Source: Streptomyces toxytricini
Lineage (GTDB): Bacteria; Actinomycetota; Actinomycetes; Streptomycetales; Streptomycetaceae
Length of the DNA stretch: 64,000 nucleotides
Assembly: GCF_014649915.1 (NCBI RefSeq)
Contig: NZ_BMTY01000012.1
Location: 157,852-221,851 of the forward strand
Direction: 5' to 3'
Shown here: positions 18,520 through 27,758 of the stretch, piece by piece
Position numbering within the stretch: the stretch's first letter is position 1
How the letters are laid out: every line of letters starts with the position of its first letter
Notes under the pieces: model-generated
What the model was told of the DNA's origin: nothing
Database searches by the model: none
What the model saw: only the letters and a program-made list of their open reading frames with translations
Translations under genes and position numbers: made by a program

Positions 18520-19239
18520 ATGAGCAAGCAGACCGTCCTCGGCCGCGTCGCCCTGCTGGCGCGCGCCAACATCCACGCCCTGCTGGACCAGGCGGAGGAC
18601 CCGCAGACGATGCTGGACCAGCTGATCCGGGACTACACCAACAGCATCTCGGAGGCCGACCAGGCCGTCGCGACGGTCCTCGGCGGCCTGCGGCTGCTGG
18701 AGGCGGACCGAGACGAGGACGCGGCGGCGGCCGCGGAGTGGGGTGACAAGGCGCTCGCGGCGAGCCGCAGGGCGGACGGGCTTCGGGCGGCCGGGTCGTC
18801 GGCGGAGGCGGACCGCTTCGACGGGCTGGCCCGGGTGGCGTTGGAGCGGCAGCTGCGGGCGGAGCGGGAGGCGGCCGACGCCGAGCCGGTGATCGCCGCG
18901 CAGACGGGGGTGGCGGGCCGGCTGCGGAAGGGCCTGGACGCCATGAGGGGCAAGCTGGCGGAGCTGACGGCGAAGCGGGACGAGCTGGTGGCGCGGGCGC
19001 GGACCGCGGAGGCGCAGAACCGGATGCTGGACGCGGTGCGCAGCATCGACGTGACGGACCCGACGAGCGAGCTGGGCCGCTTCGAGGACAAGGTGCGGCG
19101 GGAGGAGGCGCGGGCGCTGGGCCGCGAGGAACTCGCGGCCTCCTCCCTGGACGCCCAGTTCGAGGCGCTGGACGGCCTGGCGCGGGCCGAGGAGGTCGAG
19201 GCCCGGCTGGCGGCCCTGAAGTCTGCGGGCCCGGCCTGA
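18520..19239 (+). CDS. PspA/IM30 family protein
   Basis: 239 residues from ATG 18520, preceded by GAGGAG at about 18504. Starts with the family hallmark SKQTVLGRVALLARANIHAL and LLDQAEDPQTMLDQLIRDY, then is nearly all alpha-helical coiled coil. PspA proteins form oligomeric scaffolds on the inner membrane face that protect membrane integrity. Only 85 bp after the TPM gene on the same strand, so the two likely share a transcript. Convergent with the phosphatase gene at 19283. Confidence 0.92.
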   Translation: MSKQTVLGRVALLARANIHALLDQAEDPQTMLDQLIRDYTNSISEADQAVATVLGGLRLLEADRDEDAAAAAEWGDKALAASRRADGLRAAGSSAEADRFDGLARVALERQLRAEREAADAEPVIAAQTGVAGRLRKGLDAMRGKLAELTAKRDELVARARTAEAQNRMLDAVRSIDVTDPTSELGRFEDKVRREEARALGREELAASSLDAQFEALDGLARAEEVEARLAALKSAGPA

Positions 19240-19282
19240 CCGGGGACGGTCCCGGCCCCGGCGGACCCTCCCCGGGCCCTGT

Positions 19283-21904
19283 TCAGCCGTACAGGCCGAG
19301 GAGCTGTTCGGCCGACAGTCCGCCCTCCGGTTCGGCGGAGGTCCCGGGCAGCGGGAGTTCGAACCAGACCGTCTTGCCGCGGTGGGTCCGCCGGGTCCCC
19401 CAGCCCGCCGACAGCAGGCCGACGAGCTGCAGGCCGCGCCCGCCCTCGTCGGTGTCGCGGGCGCGGCGCCGGCGCGGCTGGACGAGGTTGGCGTCCCACA
19501 CCTCGCAGACGAGGGTGCGGTCCAGCAGCAGCCTCAGCCGGATGTCGCCCTCGCCGTACCGCAGGGCGTTGGTGACGAGTTCGCTGACGAGCAGTTCGGT
19601 GGTGTCGAGGAGCCCTTCGAGGCCCCATGCGGGCAGTTTGGCGCGGGCGAGCTCCCGGGCGCGGCCCACCGAGCGGGCGTCGCGCGGGAGGTGCCAGTCG
19701 CCGACCGCGTCGACGGGGAGTCCCTGGACGCGGGCCATGAGGAGGGCGATGTCGTCCTCGCCGTGCCGGGTGTCGAGGGTGTTCAGGACGTGGTCGCAGA
19801 TGTCCTCCAGCGGCCGCGCCGGGTCGGTGAGGGCGTGGCGCAGTCCGCGCAGCCCCTCTTCGAGGGGGTGGTCGCGGGACTCGACGAGGCCGTCGGTGTA
19901 GAGGGCGAGGAGGGCGCCTTCGGGGAGGTCGACCTCGACTTCCTCGAAGGGTTCGCCGCCGACGCCGAGCGGCATGCCGGGCGGCACCTCCAGCAGCAGT
20001 CCGGCGCGCGGTGCGGCGCCGGGCTCGGCGGGTTCGACGAGGACGGGCGGCATGTGGCCGGCGTTGGCGATGGTGCAGCGCCGGGTCACCGGGTCGTAGA
20101 CGGCGTACACGCAGGTGGCGAGGTAGACCTCGGAGCGGTCGGCGTCGCGGGAGTGGAGGGCGGCCCGGGAGGCCTGCTGGGAGCCGCCGGGCGCGCCGAG
20201 GCCGCGGGCGATCTCGTCGAGCGCGGCGAGGACTTCGGCGGGCTCCAGGTCGAGCAGGGCCAGGGTGCGCACGGCGGTGCGGAGTTCGCCCATGGCGACG
20301 GCGGCGCGCAGTCCGCGGCCCATGACGTCGCCGACGACGAGGGCGGTGCGGTGGCCGGGCAGTTCGATGACGTCGAACCAGTCGCCGCCGACTTCGGTCG
20401 CGGCGTTGCCGGGGAGGTAGCGGCAGGCGATGTCGAGGCCGGCGGCCTCCGGGTCGCCGGGCGGCAGCAGGCTGCGCTGGAGGATCAGGGCGCGTTCGTG
20501 TTCGCGCCGGTAGAGGCGGGCGTTGTCGATGCAGACGGCGGCGCGGGCGGCGAGTTCGACGGCGACGGCGCGGTCGCGTTCGCCGAAGGGCTCGCTGCCC
20601 TTGGTGCGGGAGAACTGGGCGAGGCCGACGACGGTGTCGTGGGCCACCAGCGGCACGACGAGGGTGGACTGGACGAGGTCGTCCGGTCCGCCGCCCTCGA
20701 TGAGGCGGGGCCGTGCGCTGCGCAGGGCGAGCGCGCCGGGCGAGGCGGCGGGGTAGCGGTGGACGTCGCCGACGGCGACGGGGGTGCCCGGTCCGGAGAG
20801 GGGGGCGTCGGAGACCGCGGAGGAGAAGGCGACGCGCCGCAGCGGTGCGGAGGGGGCGCGGCCGGCGCCGAGTCCGGGCGGCAGGGAGGGCACGCCGGGG
20901 CCTTGGGGGCGGGCGGGCCGGTCGTCGTCGCCGAGGAGGAGGCCCTGGTAGAGGTCGACGGCGGCGAGGTCGCAGAAGCCGGGGACGGTGACGTCGAGCA
21001 GTTCGCGGGCGGTGGTCTCCAGGTCGAGGGAGTTGCCGATGCGGTGCCCGGCCTCGTTGAGGAGGGCGAGGTTGCGGCGGACGCCGGCGGCTTCGCGGGC
21101 GGCGAGGTGGCGGCGGGTGACGTCGGTGCCGAGGCCGGCGACGCCGATGGGCCGGCCGCTGCCGCCGTGGAGGCGGTAGAGGTTGATGGACCAGTGGCGG
21201 TTCTCGCGGCTGCCGGGGGCGGCGCCGCTGATCTGGAGGTCGGTGACGGACTCCCCGGTCTCCAGTACGCGGCGCAGGGCCTCGGCCATGCGGTCGGCCT
21301 CCTCCGGGGGGAGGTAGTCGTGGACGGTGCGGCCGCGGTGCTCCTCGGCGTTGCCGCCGAAGACGGTGGCGAAGCGGCGGTTGGCGCGCTGCACGGTCAG
21401 GTCGGTGCCGAACAGCAGGAAGCCGAACGGAGATTGGCCGAATATGGCCTGTGAGGCGGCGAGGTCGGATTCGATGCTGCGCAGGGCGCGTACGTCGACG
21501 ACGATGCACAGCGCGGCCCGCTCGGCGGCTTCGGTGAGGGTCGGCATGACGTAGATCTCGGCGATGCCGTGGGCGCCGCCGCCGCCCGGGATGCGGAAGG
21601 GGACGTGGCCCGTCCACTCCTTGCCGTCGAGGATCTCGGCGACGCGGCGGTGGGCGCCTGCGCGGAGGCCGGGCGGCATGAAGGCGTCGACGGGGTCGCG
21701 GCCGACGGCCTCCGCGGCGGTCAGGCCGAAGAGTTCCTCGGCGCGCAGGCTCCACTGGTCGATGAGGCCGTCGGGTCCGATCGAGAAGGAGGCGGCCCTG
21801 ACGTGGTCGTACAGCGAGCCGGGCGGGCTGCTGTGCCACAGGGAGTCGTGCCACGCCTCCCCGGGCACACGTGCCTGTCGTGCCTGCGCAGGTATCTCGC
21901 TCAC
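19283..21904 (-). CDS. SpoIIE-type PP2C phosphatase with PAS, GAF and HATPase domains
   Basis: 873 residues from GTG 21904 with GGAGGGG at 21913-21919. Order: PAS about 30-140 (FSIGPDGLIDQWS), second PAS about 150-270 (IFGQSPFGFLLFGTDLTVQR), GAF about 285-450, SpoIIE phosphatase about 470-700 (VGGDWFDVIELPG, LVVGDVMGRGLRAAVAMGEL, IANAGHMPPVL, LYTDGLVESRDH, DDIALL), and a C-terminal HATPase_c anti-sigma-type kinase domain (LVSELVTNALRYGEGDIRL, DEGGRGLQLV). Such proteins dephosphorylate anti-anti-sigma factors and often carry their own kinase. The partner STAS protein is not in this window. Confidence 0.95.
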   Translation of the reverse strand: MSEIPAQARQARVPGEAWHDSLWHSSPPGSLYDHVRAASFSIGPDGLIDQWSLRAEELFGLTAAEAVGRDPVDAFMPPGLRAGAHRRVAEILDGKEWTGHVPFRIPGGGGAHGIAEIYVMPTLTEAAERAALCIVVDVRALRSIESDLAASQAIFGQSPFGFLLFGTDLTVQRANRRFATVFGGNAEEHRGRTVHDYLPPEEADRMAEALRRVLETGESVTDLQISGAAPGSRENRHWSINLYRLHGGSGRPIGVAGLGTDVTRRHLAAREAAGVRRNLALLNEAGHRIGNSLDLETTARELLDVTVPGFCDLAAVDLYQGLLLGDDDRPARPQGPGVPSLPPGLGAGRAPSAPLRRVAFSSAVSDAPLSGPGTPVAVGDVHRYPAASPGALALRSARPRLIEGGGPDDLVQSTLVVPLVAHDTVVGLAQFSRTKGSEPFGERDRAVAVELAARAAVCIDNARLYRREHERALILQRSLLPPGDPEAAGLDIACRYLPGNAATEVGGDWFDVIELPGHRTALVVGDVMGRGLRAAVAMGELRTAVRTLALLDLEPAEVLAALDEIARGLGAPGGSQQASRAALHSRDADRSEVYLATCVYAVYDPVTRRCTIANAGHMPPVLVEPAEPGAAPRAGLLLEVPPGMPLGVGGEPFEEVEVDLPEGALLALYTDGLVESRDHPLEEGLRGLRHALTDPARPLEDICDHVLNTLDTRHGEDDIALLMARVQGLPVDAVGDWHLPRDARSVGRARELARAKLPAWGLEGLLDTTELLVSELVTNALRYGEGDIRLRLLLDRTLVCEVWDANLVQPRRRRARDTDEGGRGLQLVGLLSAGWGTRRTHRGKTVWFELPLPGTSAEPEGGLSAEQLLGLYG

Positions 21905-22053
21905 GCGACCGTCCCCTCCAGCTCACCGCAACCGGACCGGCCATGACCGAAGTATTCAGCACCACGGCCCCGGACGGCACGGCGTTCCCGATCACGAAAA
22001 GGTCCCGACTGTTTCGAGCCATGCCCGGTGATCGTCGGCCACCCTCCACCTTG

Positions 22054-22482
22054 TTACTGACCAGGAAGAGCCAACTCGAACCACACGGTCTTGCCCGACT
22101 TGCCGTGACGGGTGCCCCAGCGGCGCGCGGAGACGGCCACGAGGTGCAGGCCCCGGCCGCCTTCGTCGTCGGAGCCGGCGGTGCGTTCGCGGGGCGGATC
22201 CGGAAGCGGATCGGAGACTTCCACGAGGAGGGCGGGCCCGAGGGAGGGGTCCCCGTCGACCTGCTTGCGGCGTTCCAGGCGGACCCCGATGGGGCCGGAG
22301 GCGTACCGGAGGGAGTTGGTGACCAGTTCGCTGACCAGCAGGACGGTCACCTCGCCGACGGATTCCAGGCCCCAGGAGTGGAGCGTGCCGCGCACGGCGT
22401 GGCGGGCGGTGCGGACCGCGCCGGGCTCGGCAGGGAAGGCCCATTCGGCACATTCGCCGTCTGTGTCGATCACGCCGATCAC
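22054..22482 (-). CDS. ATP-binding anti-sigma-factor-like kinase (HATPase_c)
   Basis: 142 residues from GTG 22482, the usual size of these RsbW-like proteins in Streptomyces. In-frame starts at GTG 22473, ATG 22602 and GTG 22638 exist, but 22530-22600 is AT-rich, has rare codons (CTA) and looks like promoter. Motifs: EWAFPAEPGAVRTARHAV, N-box LLVSELVTNSLRYA, and G-box DDEGGRGLHLVAVSARRWG ending VWFELALP. It binds ATP and probably phosphorylates an anti-sigma antagonist or sequesters a sigma factor. It lies 149 bp upstream of the SpoIIE-type phosphatase on the same strand. Confidence 0.85.
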   Translation of the reverse strand: MIGVIDTDGECAEWAFPAEPGAVRTARHAVRGTLHSWGLESVGEVTVLLVSELVTNSLRYASGPIGVRLERRKQVDGDPSLGPALLVEVSDPLPDPPRERTAGSDDEGGRGLHLVAVSARRWGTRHGKSGKTVWFELALPGQ

Positions 22483-22677
22483 TTCCCGGGCCGGGGCGGC
22501 CGCCGTCCGGTCCGGCGGGGACGGCGCCTTGAGGTTTAGTGCGCAAAAAGGACCAATAGCGACATACCCGATAATCGCGGCGGCGTACCACCCGACTTGC
22601 ATGCCCCGGCGCACTGTGGCGCGGACGGCCGAGCGCACGAGCGGTGCGCGCCCCCGTGCGACCCGGCGTGCTCCGGG

Positions 22678-23112
22678 TCAGGGCGCCGCCCGGGTGCCGC
22701 CGGCCCCTTCCCCCGTGTGCGCGGCGCGCAGCCGGCGGCCGATCTCGGCGACGGCCGGGCGGTCCTGGTCGAGCCAGTCCACCGACTCCAGCTCGTCGGG
22801 GGCGAGCCAGCGCAGTTCGTCGTGGTCCTCCAGCGGTGCGGGCTCCCCGTCCAGCAGGCGGGCGGTCCACACGTGCAGGACGAGGCCGGGCCGCAGCGGC
22901 CACTCCCCCGGGATGCGCTCGACGGGCTGGGTGTGCACGCCGAGCTCCTCGCGCAGTTCGCGGACCAGTGCGTCGGGGACGGACTCGCCCGGTTCGGCCT
23001 TGCCCCCGGGCAGTTCCCATCGGCCCGCCAGTTCGGGGGGCGCGCTGCGGCGGGCGGCCAACAGGCGGCCCGCACGGCAGAGGGCTCCGCCCACGACCAC
23101 TCGATCCGTCAT
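22678..23112 (-). CDS. Nudix (MutT-like) hydrolase
   Basis: 144 residues. Complete Nudix box starting GGKAEPGESVPDALVREL and ending REELGV. It begins with DRVVVGGALCRAGRLLAARR and has the RWELPGGK motif typical of MutT-like 8-oxo-dGTP or nucleotide hydrolases. Substrate not predictable. Encoded 30 bp from the SPOR gene on the same strand. Confidence 0.92.
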   Translation of the reverse strand: MTDRVVVGGALCRAGRLLAARRSAPPELAGRWELPGGKAEPGESVPDALVRELREELGVHTQPVERIPGEWPLRPGLVLHVWTARLLDGEPAPLEDHDELRWLAPDELESVDWLDQDRPAVAEIGRRLRAAHTGEGAGGTRAAP

Positions 23113-23141
23113 GGGCGGAGCCTATGCCACTGCCGTGATGC

Positions 23142-23327
23142 TCAGTTCGTCGTGGCGGTCTGGCCGATCCGCTCGACCCAGTAGAGCTGCTCGTGTCCTC
23201 GGTGGTCGAGGCTCTCGACCACCTTCTGGGCCTCGGCCCGGGTGGGGTACCGGCCCACCCGGTAGCGGTTGCCGTTGTCGTCCTGACGTATGACCAGCCA
23301 CGGAAGCAGGGCACCGCTGTCGTTCAT
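23142..23327 (-). CDS. Small SPOR-like protein
   Basis: 61 residues. Short cytoplasmic protein with a single SPOR-like fold: LVIRQDDNGNRYRVGRYPT, then TRAEAQKVVESLD and YWVERIG. SPOR domains bind denuded peptidoglycan, but this protein has no signal or membrane segment, so that role is uncertain. Similar small SPOR proteins are common in Streptomyces. Upstream of and co-oriented with the Nudix gene. Confidence 0.8.
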   Translation of the reverse strand: MNDSGALLPWLVIRQDDNGNRYRVGRYPTRAEAQKVVESLDHRGHEQLYWVERIGQTATTN

Positions 23328-23721
23328 CGCGCTTCACCCTCCGCCGATCCACGTGCCCGGGCAGCCGGACCGCCTGCCCGGGAAACCGCATTGCGCATAT
23401 GCCCGAGCTTACGCCCGACCTTTACTGAGCGGATACAGGTTTTTACGAAGAGATACCTGCCGGGCGTACGCATCCGGCCATGCGTACGAGTGAGCCGTGC
23501 GCGCCGGCCGCTGACCGGCGCACGCAGGCCCGGCGGCGGGCCGGACCGGCGGGATCCGCGGATCCGCGGGGCGTGCGGGGGCGGCGCCGGGGCGCGCAAG
23601 GGGCGCTGTGCCGGGGCGTCGGCGCAGGACCGGGCGATCACCATCGCACCGAAACCCGCCGCCCCGGCCCGCCCGCCGAACCGCCGACCCACCCGGACTG
23701 CCGGGCCCGCCCGGCGGGGCC
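23328..23721. other. 394-bp gap without a supported gene
   Basis: Lies between the GntR stop and the SPOR start. The AT-richer part around 23390-23470 should contain the promoter for the SPOR/Nudix pair. The rest is GC-rich with a short GGATCCGCGGATCC palindrome. Open frames here have low-complexity composition, and I do not accept them as genes. Confidence 0.5.
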
Positions 23722-24474
23722 TCAGCGGACGGGCAGGTGGTAGGCGAGCCGGTAGCGGTCGGCCGGCACGACCACGTCGGCGGTCTCCACGGGGCGGCCG
23801 GAGGCGTAGTAGGTGCGGCCGATCACCAGGACGACGTGCCCGGGGACGCCGCCGAGCACCGTCAGCTCCTCCGCGAGGCCGGGCCGCGCACCGACCTCCT
23901 CGACCACGTTGTCGACGACCACGTCGATGGCGGCCATGCGGTCCACGACGCCCGAGCCGCCCAGCGGTCCCTCCTCCGGCAGCATGACGGGGGTCCGGCC
24001 GGTGAGCGCCAGCGGCTCCCAGGAGGTGGACAGCATCATCGCCTCGCCGGCGTCGCGGAAGACGTACCGGGTCCGCATGACGCGCTCCCCCGGCTCGATG
24101 CCGAGGCGCTCGGCGATCGGCGCGGGCGCCGCGGTCTGCTCGCTGGCGGACTCCCAGGTGCCGCGCGCGCCCGCCTCCGCCTGCTCCTGCCGGAAGGGGG
24201 TGGAGGGCCCGCCCGAGCGGTACCCCGAGCGGGCCACCCGCCGGGGCACGGGCTGCTCCCGCACGTACGTCCCCGATCCGGAGCGGCCCTCGACGAGGCC
24301 CTCCGCCATCAGGACCTTGCGGGCCTCCAGCGCCACGGTGTCGGAGACCCCGTACTCCTCGCGGATCCGGGCCTGGGAGGGGAGGCGGGCGTGCGGGGGC
24401 AGGGAGCCGTCGACGATCTTCCGTCGGAGATCCCCGGCGACGCGGAGATAGGCCGGCTGCTCACCGAAAGCCAC
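23722..24474 (-). CDS. GntR-family transcriptional regulator (HutC/UTRA type)
   Basis: 250 residues. N-terminal winged helix (AYLRVAGDLRRKIVDGSLPP, LPSQARIREEYGVSDTVALE) and C-terminal UTRA ligand domain from about residue 95 (GIEPGERVMRTRYVFRDAGE, MMLSTSWEPLAL, VMLPEEGPL). Proteins of this class sense sugars or small metabolites. No obvious catabolic target lies next to it, so its regulon is unknown. Upstream 24475-24590 is its promoter region. Confidence 0.93.
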   Translation of the reverse strand: MAFGEQPAYLRVAGDLRRKIVDGSLPPHARLPSQARIREEYGVSDTVALEARKVLMAEGLVEGRSGSGTYVREQPVPRRVARSGYRSGGPSTPFRQEQAEAGARGTWESASEQTAAPAPIAERLGIEPGERVMRTRYVFRDAGEAMMLSTSWEPLALTGRTPVMLPEEGPLGGSGVVDRMAAIDVVVDNVVEEVGARPGLAEELTVLGGVPGHVVLVIGRTYYASGRPVETADVVVPADRYRLAYHLPVR

Positions 24475-24590
24475 TGGGCACTCCCATCAGGTTGACAGAC
24501 AGCAACACCCTGGCAACGGTCGGTTGTACGCCGCAAGCAAAGGCCAGTGTTTCACCCGAAGTGATGAAAGCAGGTCAGTCAAACCGTCGG

Positions 24591-25814
24591 TCAGATCCCG
24601 TGCAGCACGGTGCCCCCGCCAGGCCGGCGCCGCGCCGGCTCCGGCCGCGGACCGGCATCCGGATCGGCTTCCGGGTCCTCCTCGGGTGCCTCCTCGGGTG
24701 CCTCGTCCGGCTCCGCCGGGCCGCCCGGCTCCGGCCGCTCCTCCAGCCAGTCCGGCACCGTCGTCGCGAGCCCGTACGCCCCGCGCAGGTTCCGCTCCGC
24801 CGCCACGGTCGGCACCCGCGCGGCCCGCTCCCACGCCTCGCGGAAGTCGTCCGGGCGGACGGCCTCCCCGGCCCTCTGCCACTCCGCCCGGGAGGCCTCG
24901 ACCTCCTTCAGCCGGATCCCGGCGGGCTCCGCGAGCTCCGGCCGCGCCAGCGCCTCCCGGAGCACCGCCGCCTCGCGGGCCAGCGCCCGCTCCACCGACC
25001 GGGCCCACTCCCGGTACGCGGGGAGCGCCTCGTCGAGGTCCTCGTCCGGGGCGCCGCTGCGGGCCAGCTCCGCCTCGTTCGCCGCGCCGAGGTAGGCCGC
25101 CTGGTCGGGCCGCAGCATGCCGGCGTCCCTGCGGAGGCTGCCGCGGTGCTCCACCTCGGCGGTGCCGAGGACGCACAGCAGGTGCCGGTCCCCGTCACCC
25201 CACGACTCGCGGGAAGGCGCGAAGTAGAACATGTCCGCGTACGGGGGCAGGGCCCAGGTGTCCATGGCGTACGCGTCCTGCGCCCGCCAACAGGCCTCCG
25301 CGGCACTGCGCTTGACCTTGCGGCCGCCGGGGAACGCCGGCTGGCCGAGCAGTGTCGAGGAGGTCACCTCGCCCTGGTGGACCTCGGCGCAGTCGATCCG
25401 GTAGAAGAGCGGGTCCTCGTCGAGCAGGTCGCCGCCGGGGACGTTGAAGCAGTCGCCGGCCTGGAGCTCCTCGGGGACGGTCAGCTCGCCCGCCACGCTC
25501 TCGTACTGCTCCAGGGCGTCGAGCCGTTCGAAGAGCGGACCGGCAGCCTGCGCGACGGTGAACAGGGCGGCGGCGGTGGTCACCAGCGACACGGCGAGGC
25601 CTGCGAGGGCCAGCGGCCGGCCGCGCTCGCCCTTGCGGGAGATCTGTACGAGCGCCACGACCGCGAGGACGATGCCGAGCGGCGGCAGGCACAGCAGCCC
25701 GACGAGCAGCGAGGCCGGCGCGAACCCGTTCAGCTCCGCGTCCCCTTCCGCCTGCGGCGATGCCGCCGGCCGGCGGTGCGGCGGCGGCCAGGCGGGCGGC
25801 GGCGGGGTGCTCAC
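24591..25814 (-). CDS. DUF4190 / septum-formation family membrane protein
   Basis: 407 residues from GTG 25814. Pro-rich N-terminus, then two membrane segments (about residues 30-55, 65-90) with the DUF4190 pattern FAPASLLVGLLC, LVQISRKGERGRPLALAGLA. The extracellular part resembles the Septum_form domain (LQAGDCFNVPGG, IDCAEVHQGEV, CW, LLCVLGT). The C-terminus is an acidic Glu/Pro-rich tail. Related proteins are annotated as septum-formation proteins, but function is poorly documented. Confidence 0.82.
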   Translation of the reverse strand: MSTPPPPAWPPPHRRPAASPQAEGDAELNGFAPASLLVGLLCLPPLGIVLAVVALVQISRKGERGRPLALAGLAVSLVTTAAALFTVAQAAGPLFERLDALEQYESVAGELTVPEELQAGDCFNVPGGDLLDEDPLFYRIDCAEVHQGEVTSSTLLGQPAFPGGRKVKRSAAEACWRAQDAYAMDTWALPPYADMFYFAPSRESWGDGDRHLLCVLGTAEVEHRGSLRRDAGMLRPDQAAYLGAANEAELARSGAPDEDLDEALPAYREWARSVERALAREAAVLREALARPELAEPAGIRLKEVEASRAEWQRAGEAVRPDDFREAWERAARVPTVAAERNLRGAYGLATTVPDWLEERPEPGGPAEPDEAPEEAPEEDPEADPDAGPRPEPARRRPGGGTVLHGI

Positions 25815-25868
25815 GGGCGCGGGACTCCATCCCGGGGGTGCGGAGGCGAATGCGCGAAATAGTACGCA

Positions 25869-25900
25869 GCGGGGGCGACCGCGGTGTCGGTCGCCCCCGC
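25869..25900 (-). terminator. Terminator after the S8 protease gene
   Basis: Perfect 13-bp stem (25869-25881 with 25888-25900), loop of six bases, about 75 bp past the protease stop and just upstream of the next minus-strand gene. Confidence 0.75.
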
Positions 25901-25975
25901 CGCCCGCCCGGCGCCCCTGCGGGCGGTTCCGGGCTCAGCAGGTGCCGGTCGGGCCGCAGGCGGCCCCGTACCGGA

Positions 25976-27553
25976 TCAGAACTGCAGCGCCCACGAGTCG
26001 ATCTTGCCGGTGTCGAGGTTCGCGTTGTCGTTCACGCGCAGCTTCCAGGTGCCGTTCGCGGTCTCCGAGGAGGCGTTCACTGTGAAGGTGCGGATGATGT
26101 TGTCCGCGCTGCCGCCCGAGCGGTTGTGCAGGTTGTAGGCGGTGCCGTCGGGGGCGACCAGGTCGACCTTGAGGTCGCCGATGTAGGTGTGCTTGATGTC
26201 GACCGCGACGGTCAGGGCCGCCGGGGCGCTGCCGGGCACGCCGCTGACGGTGACCGGGGACTCGACGGTCGCGTTGTCGTTGACCGCGTAGTCGGCGGAG
26301 TTCTCGAAGCGCGGGCCGGGAGGCGTGGTGGTGCCGCCGCCGACGTAGAGCAGGCGGTTCGGGGAGCCGGAGCCGGGGCCGGTCACCACGTTCGGGGTGG
26401 CCGCGGCGGTGAGGGCCTGGGAGACCTGGGCGGGCGTGCTCGCGGGGTTGTCCGCCAGGTGCAGGGCGGCTGCGCCCGCGACGTGCGGCGCGGCCATCGA
26501 GGTGCCGGAGATGGTGTTGGTGGCGGTGTCCCCGGTGGCCCAGGCGGAGGTGATGGAGGAGCCGGGGGCGAATATGTCGAGGATGCTTCCGTAGTTGGAG
26601 AAGCTGGACTTGGCGTCCGTGCTGGTGGTGGCGCCGACCGTGATGGCCTCGGCGACGCGGGCCGGGGACTTCGTGCTCGCGTCGGTGCTCTCGTTGCCCG
26701 CGGCCACCGCGTACGTGACGCCGGAGGCGATCGAGTTGCGCACGGCGGTGTCGAGCGCGGAGTCGGCGCCTCCGCCGAGGGACATGTTGGCGACGGCCGG
26801 CTTGACGGCGTTGCGGGTCACCCAGTCGATGCCCGCGACGACCTGGGCGGTCGTGCCGGAGCCCTGGTTGTTCAGCACGCGGACGCCGACGATCTTGGCC
26901 TTCTTGGCGACGCCGTACGCGCCGCCGGCGACGGTGCCGGCGACGTGCGTGCCGTGGCCGTGGCCGTCCTGGGCGGTGTTGTCGTTGTCGACGGCGTCGT
27001 AGCCGTAGGAGGCGCGGCCCCCGAAGTCCGAGTGGGTGATGCGCACGCCGGTGTCGATGATGTAGGCGGTGACGCCCTCGCCGGCCTTGTCGGGGTACGT
27101 GTAGCTGTTGTTCAGCGGGAGGGCCCGCTGGTCGATGCGGTCCAGGCCCCAGGACGGCGGGCTGGGCTGGGTGCCCTGGGCGCCGTCGACGGTGAAGACC
27201 CGGTTCTGCACGACCGACTTGACCGCCGGGTCGGCGGCGAGCTTGCGGGCCTGTGCCTCGGAGACCTCGACGGAGTAGCCGTTGAGCGCGGCGCTGTAGG
27301 TGCGGTCGATGGTCGCCCCGTACTTGCGGGCGACGGCCTTGCCGCTCTCGGCGGTGGAGCGGGCGGCGGAGTCCTTCAGGGTCACGATGTAGCTGCCCGC
27401 CACGGCGCCGGGGGCGCCGGCGTTCTCGATGACGCCCTGGGGGGCCCGGTCGGCCGCGGACGCGGGGAGCGCGGCGGCGGCGCCGAGCGCGAGGGCCGCG
27501 ACGGCGGTCACGCCGGCGGCGGCGGCCTTCCGGCGGGTGCGACGCATGGACAT
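25976..27553 (-). CDS. Secreted subtilisin-like serine protease (S8) with P-domain
   Basis: 525 residues from ATG 27553 with AGGAGG at 27563-27568; a longer open frame to 27760 has no such support. Signal peptide about 1-34 (ALALGAAAALPASAA), inhibitor I9 propeptide about 45-120, peptidase S8 about 150-400 with triad regions AYIIDTGVR, GHGTHVAGTVAGG and GTSMAAPHVAGAAAL, and a C-terminal proprotein-convertase P domain (KHTYIGDLKVDLVAPDG ... GTWKLRVNDNA). It is an autoprocessed extracellular protease. Monocistronic and divergent from the threonine-synthase-like gene. Confidence 0.96.
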   Translation of the reverse strand: MSMRRTRRKAAAAGVTAVAALALGAAAALPASAADRAPQGVIENAGAPGAVAGSYIVTLKDSAARSTAESGKAVARKYGATIDRTYSAALNGYSVEVSEAQARKLAADPAVKSVVQNRVFTVDGAQGTQPSPPSWGLDRIDQRALPLNNSYTYPDKAGEGVTAYIIDTGVRITHSDFGGRASYGYDAVDNDNTAQDGHGHGTHVAGTVAGGAYGVAKKAKIVGVRVLNNQGSGTTAQVVAGIDWVTRNAVKPAVANMSLGGGADSALDTAVRNSIASGVTYAVAAGNESTDASTKSPARVAEAITVGATTSTDAKSSFSNYGSILDIFAPGSSITSAWATGDTATNTISGTSMAAPHVAGAAALHLADNPASTPAQVSQALTAAATPNVVTGPGSGSPNRLLYVGGGTTTPPGPRFENSADYAVNDNATVESPVTVSGVPGSAPAALTVAVDIKHTYIGDLKVDLVAPDGTAYNLHNRSGGSADNIIRTFTVNASSETANGTWKLRVNDNANLDTGKIDSWALQF

Positions 27554-27758
27554 GTGGGGGGTCCTCCTCGTCGGTGGAGCTCTGGGGATGGCGGCGGAAC
27601 GGCGGACGCCAAGCCATGGACATGACAAGACTGGGGACGCCCGGCCCGGCACCGCCTGTCGAAAGGTTGGCCCAGCCCGTCGGCATCCCACAAGGGGACG
27701 GCGGACGCGTAACATCCGTGCCATACAACGGCCATGAAAGAGCAAAGGTGCTCCGCAC

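Noticed and set aside
18633..22049. Very long Arg/Pro-rich open frame on the minus strand
   Set aside because: Shadow of the SpoIIE phosphatase and PspA genes caused by GC-rich codon structure; low-complexity product.
22483..22638. Longer N-terminus for the HATPase protein
   Set aside because: AT-rich with rare codons and no RBS; resembles promoter sequence rather than coding DNA.
23480..23743. Arg/Ala-rich open frame between the SPOR and GntR genes
   Set aside because: Low complexity, no RBS and overlaps the GntR 3' end.
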